Of a stretch of DNA of 13,851 nucleotides, positions 1-5,377 are shown piece by piece. How positions within the stretch are numbered: the stretch's first letter is position 1; every line of letters begins with the position of its first letter. The stretch spans positions 1-13,851 of the forward strand of contig JAICTW010000008.1 in the NCBI GenBank assembly GCA_025936195.1. Direction: 5' to 3'. The position numbers were made by a program, and so were the translations under genes. The stretch is from Flavisolibacter sp. (GTDB lineage Bacteria > Bacteroidota > Bacteroidia > Chitinophagales > Chitinophagaceae). The notes beneath the pieces are model-generated. The model was not told the DNA's origin. It saw only the letters and a program-made list of their open reading frames with translations, and did not search any database.

Positions 1-1769
1 CGGCTTTGAGAAGAGATCACGGTAAACCCTTCCACATAATCAAATTCACCGTCGGGCTGGGGATCGTTCTGATTGTTCAAACGGTCCAGGTTCACCAATT
101 GTAATATTGGAGTTCCTTCTGCAACCGGTGGTTGACCTGTTGTATTGGTAACAGATGGCGGCAAATATTTTTTGGTGCCCGTACTCGGCTCTTCATAATA
201 AACATCCAGTTTAAAATCCTGCCGTTCCAATTGTCCAAAGCCTACACTGTACACGTTCTTCATCATTAAGTCCCAGATCGGAAGATTGGGACGTTGGGAT
301 GTTGCTTTTAATAATTTCAGAAATAGAACCTTGGTAGTATTGCCGCTGCTGTCCGGTGGTATGTCCTGTGAAAATTCACCCACCTGGAAAATTCTCCCAT
401 TATAAGTGTATTGATAAGCCACAGCTAAAACTTCATCGGGCTGCAGGGGTTGGTTGAGTGAAATGAAACCGATTTGCGGATTGAAATAAAAATCGGTTGG
501 CTGTAATTTTCTTGCGAACGTTTTTTCAAACTCCTGCACCGGCTGCATTCCGTTCAATCCGTTCAAATAGGTCTGAACCTGCGTTGAGTTTCTTGCAATG
601 GGTCCGGCATTAACCAAAGTTTGATAAAGTGAGTTTGACGTATTGCTTGGCAAAGTATCGCCATTATTAAACCAATTGGAATTAAAAGGGTTGTATTCAC
701 CCAAATCCATAAGACCAACAACATCCCTGGTATCGGTGGTGGCGCCGGTTCGATTGGTTACCCATGCTTCCACCCGCAGAATTTGAAAGTTGGAATGCAC
801 CACAGGCAACTGGCTCATGGCTTTGTTGTAATCTTTCCTGAACTTTTGCGCCAGTAAAAAGTGGCGGTTCTCTTCGTATTCGTCGGCCCTGATATCAAAG
901 GACTGGCTGGACGCACCACCTTGTACGCCCAGCGATTGCCTTTGTGAACGCTGATTAGCCAAAGCAGCCGTTACAAATAACTTTCCGAACTGCAACTGGG
1001 TTTTTACGCCAAACAACGATTGAGCACCGGGGATCAATGTTCCTTTGGAAACAAAGTTTACCGTTCCCATTTGGAATTGCTTCAATATCTCATCATCCTT
1101 TCCGTGATAGTCCAGCTTCAATTGATTCTCGTAATCGAAATTGGCTAGTGTATTGTAATTAATGGGAAGCCTGATCTTATCACCAATAATAGCATCCACC
1201 TGGAACTGGGCATTAATATCGAAATCAAGTCCGCCTGTATTTCTTGCTCTTTAGGGCAGAACGGGATTTTTAATTTTCTGTCCCTGGTAACCGGCGGTAA
1301 TATCTACATAACCTGTCGGCTTTATCTCCACCTTTCCATTGCCGGTAATGCGGTTCACCCAGTCCTTATTGAAATCGAATTTTGGTTTATAGCTCCTCCG
1401 GTTAAGGTCTGAAAGGAGCCTGGCTCTTTGACGGAAATAATCCACTTCGTCCTTGTGGCCCTGGAGCTTTAAAAATTCTTCTCGTGAAAGGGCAGATGGA
1501 ACACGATAGTATTTGTCGCCAACTTTTTCAACAATGTAATATTGTTTGGTTATGGGATCGTATTCGATTGTCCGTTTTATAATGTTGGTATCGCTAAGGT
1601 CAAAACTATTGCGGTTTGGGTACAGGTAAGGATCACCATGCCGGTCGTGCAAAGGATGAGAAGTATCAGCTTTATTTTGAAACGGGGATGCGTCAGCCTT
1701 CATAAATAAGGCGGAAAGGACGCAGGTAGCAATGAGCGTATAGAGCCTATAGGTAAATTTTGCAGCCAA
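1..1769 (-). pseudogene. sprA: sprA, type IX secretion translocon protein, 5' part, interrupted by an in-frame TAA
   Basis: SprA (Sov in Porphyromonas) is the giant outer-membrane barrel, about 2400 residues, that forms the type IX secretion channel; it is also needed for gliding. The first 172 codons give a signal peptide (hydrophobic LYTLIATCVLSALF, likely cut after ADA) and the typical SprA start (IEYDPITKQYYIVEKVGDKYYR, split here only by wording; then KVEIKPTGYVDITAGYQGQ). A TAA follows at 1251-1253. The same frame then stays open to the window edge (416 codons, checked triplet by triplet) and continues as SprA: RARNTGGLDFDINAQFQ, KLDYHGKDDEIL, SLFGVKTQLQFGKL, RADEYEENRHFLL, NDPQPDGEFDYVEGFTV. 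The TAA stands where homologues usually carry Glu (LPERAR), so one G-to-T change (GAA to TAA) explains it. The start is TTG at 1769; a TGA lies four codons upstream in frame and no ATG precedes the signal peptide. It begins 31 nt after ruvA, an arrangement common in Bacteroidota. The 3' end is outside the window. Confidence 0.9.
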
Positions 1770-1800
1770 TTCTAATTTTCACTTCAGTTTTAGACACGGA

Positions 1801-2388
1801 TTAAAGGATCTGCAATGCTTTCTTGATCAACAATTCCACCCCTATTCCGGGATCTTGCTCCAGTACCTTCTGAATGGCTTTGTCTGCAGCTTGCCTGTTG
1901 ATACCCAGTGCAATCAGTGCATTTAACGCATCGGACTGTAAAGTATTGCCTTTCCACGTCGAAATATTTACAGTGGAATCTACTGGCTGTTTGGCTAATT
2001 TATCGCGAAGTTCTACTACTATGCGTTCGGCGGTTTTGCGTCCAATTCCTTTAATGCTTTCCAGCACTTTCACATTGCCCTGGACGATGGCCCTGCTCAG
2101 TTCATCAGGCTTCATGTACGAAAGCATGACACGAGCTGTATTGGCGCCGATCCCCGAAATACCGATCAGTTGCAGGAACATTTCTTTTTCTGCCATGTCA
2201 AAGAAACCAAAAAGAAGATGGGCATCCTCGCGAACAATGAGATGGGTTTGAAGAATTCCTTCTTCGAGATCCTGAATTTTAGAATAGGTGTTCAAACTTA
2301 TTTGCACTTCATATCCAACACCATTTACATCTACAAAAACATAGGATGGCGTTTTATGAACAAACCCGCCTTTAAGGAATGCAATCAT
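1801..2388 (-). CDS. ruvA: Holliday junction DNA helicase subunit RuvA
   Basis: RuvA binds four-way DNA junctions as a tetramer and recruits the RuvB motor for branch migration in recombinational repair. The 195 residues match the usual family length. Residues 1-64 form the OB-fold domain (MIAFLKGGFVHKTPSYVFVDVNGVGYEV). Residues 65-140 hold two helix-hairpin-helix motifs (LIGISGIGANTARVML and LESIKGIGRKTAERIVVEL). Residues 148-195 are the flexible RuvB-binding third domain (SDALNALIALGINRQAADKAI). The ATG at 2388 gives the standard family N-terminus. A promoter-like box ends only 5 nt before the ATG, so the message may be leaderless. sprA follows 31 nt downstream on the same strand, probably co-transcribed. 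Confidence 0.97.
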   Translation of the reverse strand: MIAFLKGGFVHKTPSYVFVDVNGVGYEVQISLNTYSKIQDLEEGILQTHLIVREDAHLLFGFFDMAEKEMFLQLIGISGIGANTARVMLSYMKPDELSRAIVQGNVKVLESIKGIGRKTAERIVVELRDKLAKQPVDSTVNISTWKGNTLQSDALNALIALGINRQAADKAIQKVLEQDPGIGVELLIKKALQIL

Positions 2389-2393
2389 GAGGG

Positions 2394-2401
2394 CGAATAT
2401 A
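2394..2401 (-). promoter_or_regulatory. Putative -7 promoter box of ruvA (TATATTCG)
   Basis: On the coding strand TATATTCG differs at one position from the Bacteroidota -7 consensus TAnnTTTG and lies 5 nt before the ruvA ATG. It is followed by GCCCTC, exactly as the fabH box is, and preceded by degenerate 7-bp units (ATTGACC, ATTCACG), also like fabH. No good -33 element is visible. The assignment rests on this similarity. Confidence 0.4.
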
Positions 2402-2406
2402 CTAAA

Positions 2407-2427
2407 CGTGAATGGTCAATCGTCATC
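2407..2427 (+). repeat. Three degenerate 7-bp units (CGTGAAT, GGTCAAT, CGTCATC)
   Basis: Three consecutive 7-bp units with drifted copies lie just upstream of the ruvA -7 box. On the ruvA strand they read GATGACG, ATTGACC, ATTCACG, matching the ATTCACG array found before fabH. They abut and slightly overlap the palindrome at 2426-2443. Confidence 0.45.
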
Positions 2428-2443
2428 CCGATAGCTATCGGGA
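2426..2443. repeat. 18-bp perfect palindrome TCCCGATAGCTATCGGGA
   Basis: The sequence is identical to its own reverse complement over 18 bp. A diverged relative (TTCCGACAGCTATCGGAA) lies at 5231-5248, so this looks like a dispersed repeat family rather than a site specific to ruvA. It sits about 40 nt upstream of the ruvA start. It could act as an operator or hairpin, but nothing in the sequence proves a function. Confidence 0.75.
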
Positions 2444-2461
2444 GTGAATTTTAGCCTCTGA

Positions 2462-2799
2462 TCATTTTTGAAGCATGCTGAAGGTTCGAACCATTGTAAG
2501 ACCCAATTCTTTAAGATTCTCTTTTTACAGTAATCCAGATCAGAAGCAATCCAAAGCTGCATCAATTTCTATAACAGAGCCTATTGAAACTTCAAAGAAT
2601 CGCTTTCTTTCCATCTCTGATTCTCAGGATCAGCGTTCTAAAATATTCAGATGAACAGATAAAGCAGCTCTTCTGATCTGCTGAACTAATGCAAATCTTT
2701 CTTCTGGAGAAAACTTTTTGAAATGAAATAGAATTTCTTTACAAAAGCTCTTGACACTTTATAAATATCAAGTTTTTGGTGATCAAGTTGCAAAAACAT
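2462..2799 (-). pseudogene. Decayed four-helix-bundle (23S rRNA-intervening-sequence type) protein gene
   Basis: The strand opposite fabH encodes a recognisable small four-helix-bundle protein (S23/23S rRNA-IVP family, usually about 115-120 residues) split over frames. From ATG 2799: MFLQLDHQKLDIYKVSRAF, then VKKFYFISKSF. A one-base loss near 2706-2709 shifts the frame to PEERFALVQQIRRAALS, then VHLNILER. Next come TGA and a second TGA one codon later where the family has a Cys-Ser-Arg segment, then SEMERKRFFEVSIGS, VIEIDAALD, another shift to IASDLDYCKK, and a further shift to ENLKELGLTMVRTFSML. At least two nonsense codons and three frameshifts are needed, so no full protein can be made. 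The family's function is unknown in most bacteria; it was first noted inside rRNA intervening sequences. Confidence 0.85.
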
Positions 2800-2844
2800 G
2801 TTTTTTCAAAATAGTAAAGACTCCTGCAAAACAAAGGCTCCCGA

Positions 2845-2872
2845 ATTCACGATTCATGATTCACGTTTCACG
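2845..2872 (+). repeat. Four tandem 7-bp units (ATTCACG, ATTCATG, ATTCACG, TTTCACG)
   Basis: A 28-bp array of four 7-bp units, each with at most one change from ATTCACG. It ends 5 bp before the fabH -7 box and so occupies the interval where a -33 element would lie. Related units occur upstream of ruvA (2407-2427) and, as 8-bp units, upstream of ung (13149-13196). Confidence 0.75.
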
Positions 2873-2877
2873 ATCAT

Positions 2878-2885
2878 TATCTTTG
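2878..2885 (+). promoter_or_regulatory. Putative -7 promoter box of fabH (TATCTTTG)
   Basis: TATCTTTG is a perfect match to the Bacteroidota -7 consensus TAnnTTTG, 18 nt before the fabH ATG. The following CCCTCA repeats the ruvA arrangement. There is no TTG at the proper distance for a -33 element; the 7-bp array lies there instead. Confidence 0.55.
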
Positions 2886-2903
2886 CCCTCAAATTTTTAG
2901 ACG

Positions 2904-3902
2904 ATGCCGCATACACAGAAGATCAATGCTGCTATCACTGCCGTTGGTGGTTACGTTCCGGAAACAAGGCTTACCAATTTTGACCTGGAGAAAATGGTAG
3001 AGACCAACGACGAATGGATACGCACAAGAACAGGAATTGAAGAAAGAAGAATTTTGAAAGAGCCGGGGAAAGCTTCATCCGATCTGGCCGTTCCCGTTAT
3101 ACATCAACTATGCGAAAAGCGTGGAATCAGTCCCGAAGAAATTGAATGTATCATTTGCGCCACGGTTACTCCTGATATGGTGTTCCCGGCCACAGCCAAT
3201 ATTATTGCAGATAAGTCCGGCGCAAAAAACGCATGGGGCTTTGACCTGGAAGCTGCCTGCTCCGGGTTTTTATATGCATTAACAACAGGGGCTGCATTGA
3301 TTGAAAGCCGCCGTTATAAAAAAGTGGTTGTGATTGGAGTGGACAAAATGAGTGCTATTGTTGATTACAGCGACCGTCAGACCTGTATTATTTTTGGCGA
3401 TGGCGCCGGTGGAGTTTTGTTAGAGCCCAACCACGATGGCTTTGGTGTATTGGACAGTATTTTAAAAAGCGACGGGAGCGGAAGAGAATTTTTACACATG
3501 AAGGGCGGTGGCTCTTTAAAGCCTGCCTCTGCTGAAACGGTCGCCAACAAAGAACATTACATTTATCAGGAAGGACAAACCGTTTTCAAATTTGCAGTGA
3601 AAGGCATGGCCGATGTGAGTGCTGAATTACTGGAACGTAATGGTTTGACCGGCGATGATATTGCCTGGCTGGTCCCTCATCAGGCCAATAAACGGATCAT
3701 TGATGCAACGGCCAATCGCATGGGACTTTCGCATGATAAAGTAATGCTGAACATCCAGCGATATGGAAACACTACGGCTGCTACCATTCCGCTTTGTCTT
3801 TGGGAATGGCGACATCAATTAAACAAAGGAGACAGTCTTGTGCTGGCGGCATTTGGCGGTGGATTTACCTGGGGAGCTACATTGGTGAAGTGGGCATACT
3901 AA
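2904..3902 (+). CDS. fabH: Beta-ketoacyl-ACP synthase III (FabH)
   Basis: FabH condenses an acyl-CoA primer (acetyl-CoA, or branched primers in many Bacteroidota) with malonyl-ACP to start fatty-acid chains in the cytoplasm. The 332 residues fit the family. The catalytic triad is visible: Cys119 in [11 protein letters not shown], His259 in [10 protein letters not shown] and Asn289 in [11 protein letters not shown]. The N-terminal [34 protein letters not shown] and the C-terminal [16 protein letters not shown] are typical. ATG 2904 is preferred: the protein begins just before the first beta strand and the -7 box is 18 nt upstream. The gene stands alone, without the rpmF-plsX neighbours that often accompany fabH, so it may be a second paralogue; the window cannot settle that. 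Confidence 0.95.
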   Translation: MPHTQKINAAITAVGGYVPETRLTNFDLEKMVETNDEWIRTRTGIEERRILKEPGKASSDLAVPVIHQLCEKRGISPEEIECIICATVTPDMVFPATANIIADKSGAKNAWGFDLEAACSGFLYALTTGAALIESRRYKKVVVIGVDKMSAIVDYSDRQTCIIFGDGAGGVLLEPNHDGFGVLDSILKSDGSGREFLHMKGGGSLKPASAETVANKEHYIYQEGQTVFKFAVKGMADVSAELLERNGLTGDDIAWLVPHQANKRIIDATANRMGLSHDKVMLNIQRYGNTTAATIPLCLWEWRHQLNKGDSLVLAAFGGGFTWGATLVKWAY

Positions 3903-3931
3903 GAAGTTCAGGATTCTCCTTGTACAACATC

Positions 3932-3964
3932 AATTATAAATAGCATTCCTCCTTATAATTTTTT
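3932..3964 (+). terminator. Possible terminator of fabH
   Basis: Perfect 8-bp arms AATTATAA (3932-3939) and TTATAATT (3953-3960) flank a 13-nt loop and are followed directly by four more T, 30 nt after the fabH stop. The position and T run suit an intrinsic terminator, but the stem is entirely A/T and therefore weak. Confidence 0.4.
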
Positions 3965-4046
3965 CTAAGTAAAAATCGCTAAGAGAAATATCTGATAACC
4001 ATAATTTACAACCGCACTGCAATAACATTTTTTTTTCGCTCATCTA

Positions 4047-4054
4047 TATCTTTG
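4047..4054 (+). promoter_or_regulatory. Putative -7 promoter box of the ArsR-family gene (TATCTTTG)
   Basis: TATCTTTG, identical to the fabH box and a perfect TAnnTTTG match, lies 34 nt before the start codon. Upstream is a T-rich stretch without a clear TTG -33 element. No obvious inverted repeat for the regulator itself was seen here. Confidence 0.5.
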
Positions 4055-4088
4055 GAACTAATTTGTATATTGAGCAACAACCCGTATT

Positions 4089-4409
4089 ATGGAAGCAATA
4101 TCTGGATCTAATGAGCTTCAAATAGAATTTTTCTATTTAAAAAAAGCTTCTCTCGTTTTTCGTGCAGTGAATAATAAGGTTCGTTTGCAGATCTTATATC
4201 TTCTGCATGAAAATAAACGGATGACGGTTACTACTATTTACGAAAAGCTAAGGTTAGATCAGTCTGCAGCATCACAACACTTAGCGGTTTTACGAAAAGC
4301 CGGTTTTGTCAACACCGAACGTGACGGAAAATTTGTTTTTTATTCCGTTAATTACGAGAGGCTTAAAGAACTGCATGCCTGTGCAGAACAATTGCTGAAA
4401 TCAGAGTAG
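4089..4409 (+). CDS. ArsR/SmtB-family winged-helix transcriptional regulator
   Basis: A 106-residue protein of the size and layout of ArsR-type dimeric repressors. Residues 25-45 (AVNNKVRLQILYLLHENKRM) form the first helices. The helix-turn-helix spans about 47-74 (VTTIYEKLRLDQSAASQHL, then AVLRKAGFV), with the wing at about 75-88 (NTERDGKFVFYSVN). The arsenic-type ELCVC metal site in the recognition region is absent. The only possible ligands are His96 and Cys98 in the last helix, so metal sensing is doubtful and the signal is unknown. The gene stands alone and its stop codon is only 2 nt from the stop of the convergent acetyltransferase gene. A target operon cannot be inferred from position. 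Confidence 0.9.
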   Translation: MEAISGSNELQIEFFYLKKASLVFRAVNNKVRLQILYLLHENKRMTVTTIYEKLRLDQSAASQHLAVLRKAGFVNTERDGKFVFYSVNYERLKELHACAEQLLKSE

Positions 4410-4411
4410 GC

Positions 4412-4975
4412 TTATTCTGTTTTCAGTGAGCGGATCACCTTGCATGGATTGCCTGCAGCAAAAACGTCGGTAGGAATATTTTTCGTGACCACACTGCCTG
4501 CTCCGATTACACTGCGGTTACCAATGGATACGCCTGGACAAATAATAACAGTACCCCCAATCCAAACATCTTCTCCAATAATTATGGGTTTGGCAAATTC
4601 AAGTCCGGCCGCCCTTTCCCTGTAATCCATTGGATGCGTAGCTGTGTATATCTGTACATTCGGTCCAAATAAAGTCCGGCTTCCAATAATTACTTCTGCA
4701 ACATCCAGTACCACACAATTGAAATTAAAAAATACCTTCTCTCCGGTTTTGATATTGTAGCCATAGTCGCAATAAAAAGGTGGCTGCATCCATAAGCCGG
4801 CGCCTGCAGCAGGAAGAAGTTCTTTTAAAATACGGAGCCGTTTTTCTGTTTCATCTTCTCTTGAATCGTTCAGCTCCTTCGTTAACAAACGGGCTTTTAA
4901 TCTTTCATCGGAAAGTTGCTGATCCAAAGGATCGTACAACTCACTGGCCAGCATTTTTTCTTTTTCTGTTTTCAT
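4412..4975 (-). CDS. Sugar O-acetyltransferase of the maltose/galactoside (Maa/LacA) type
   Basis: A left-handed beta-helix (hexapeptide-repeat) acetyltransferase that moves acetyl from acetyl-CoA to a sugar hydroxyl in the cytoplasm. The Maa-type N-terminal helical cap is present (EKMLASELYDPLDQQLSDER, residues 6-25), followed by PPFYCDYGYNIKTGEKVFFN and hexapeptide turns to the end. His114 in YTATHPMDYRER is the expected catalytic base. The C-terminal IIIGEDVWIGGTVIICPGV and VIGAGSVVTKNIPTDV carry the acetyl-CoA-binding coils. The length of 187 residues equals that of E. coli maltose acetyltransferase. The real sugar acceptor cannot be read from the sequence. It is monocistronic and converges on the ArsR-type gene with 2 nt between stop codons, so the two transcripts may overlap. 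Confidence 0.93.
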   Translation of the reverse strand: MKTEKEKMLASELYDPLDQQLSDERLKARLLTKELNDSREDETEKRLRILKELLPAAGAGLWMQPPFYCDYGYNIKTGEKVFFNFNCVVLDVAEVIIGSRTLFGPNVQIYTATHPMDYRERAAGLEFAKPIIIGEDVWIGGTVIICPGVSIGNRSVIGAGSVVTKNIPTDVFAAGNPCKVIRSLKTE

Positions 4976-5051
4976 GAATTAAAGTTGAAGCAAAACAGAA
5001 TGATAAACTGCAATAAATGCTCCTAAACAAACCGGATTATTCCGCACAATA

Positions 5052-5080
5052 AAAATTTACGGTTATCACTAAGTTGTCAA
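5052..5080 (-). promoter_or_regulatory. Candidate promoter of the O-acetyltransferase gene
   Basis: On the minus strand a TTG (5078-5080) and TAAATTTT (5052-5059, one mismatch to TAnnTTTG) are separated by 18 nt, within the spacing expected of Bacteroidota -33/-7 promoters. The start codon lies about 76 nt downstream. Confidence 0.35.
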
Positions 5081-5111
5081 TTAAAGAAATTATCTATTTT
5101 TTATTTGTCTG

Positions 5112-5172
5112 CCTCACCCCAACAGTTACTCTGATGTTATCAGATCTTCTCTCTCCGAACGGAGAGGAGTTA
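5112..5172. repeat. Degenerate CCTCACCCCAAC / CTCTCC-hairpin repeat, intergenic copy
   Basis: CCTCACCCCAAC (5112-5123) is followed by a 6-bp hairpin CTCTCC-GAAC-GGAGAG (5151-5166) and GAGTTAG. A related stretch, CCTCACCCCCAAC plus CTCTCCAAAAGAG, lies on the minus strand inside ubiD (6108-6135). Finding both in one window suggests a dispersed element family; the exact ends are not defined. Confidence 0.5.
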
Positions 5173-5230
5173 GATGGCGAAACTGAAAACAACAGCAAAG
5201 GAACCGTTGATAACAATAGTGAACTTCACA

Positions 5231-5248
5231 TTCCGACAGCTATCGGAA
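5231..5248. repeat. 18-bp imperfect palindrome TTCCGACAGCTATCGGAA
   Basis: Nine-base arms with one mismatched pair (C5237/A5242). The core AGCTATCGG is shared with the perfect palindrome at 2426-2443, so both are likely copies of one dispersed repeat. Confidence 0.65.
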
Positions 5249-5377
5249 GATGATAAGAATTACATACCGTACAAGGGTGCCCATTCGCTTCGCTCAGGAT
5301 AAACTTGCAAGAGAACAAAAATAGTAGCAGTTGTGATAGGCTTAAAAAAATATCAACTTACCGGTTATTCAATTCTT

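Larger units (their letters stand above)
4976..5377. other. Gene-free spacer rich in repeat remnants
   Basis: I find no plausible coding region on either strand. The spacer holds a candidate promoter for the acetyltransferase (5052-5080), a degenerate CCTCACCCCAAC...CTCTCC-GAAC-GGAGAG element (5112-5172), an imperfect palindrome (5231-5248) and a short CATTCGCTTCGCTCAGGATAA segment (5282-5302) that looks like another dispersed fragment. The ubiD 3' end at 5378 is followed on its own strand by a T run but no clear stem. Confidence 0.6.

Noticed and set aside
1874..2454. Plus-strand open frames across ruvA
   Set aside because: They are antisense to a secure ruvA, have no family resemblance and no promoter.
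2480..2495. GGTTCGAACC, resembling the T-arm of a tRNA
   Set aside because: It encodes MVRTF of the four-helix-bundle pseudogene on the minus strand; no acceptor, D or anticodon arms can be built around it.
2798..2983. Plus-strand 61-codon frame overlapping the fabH start
   Set aside because: It overlaps fabH in another frame and covers the repeat array and promoter; no recognisable protein.
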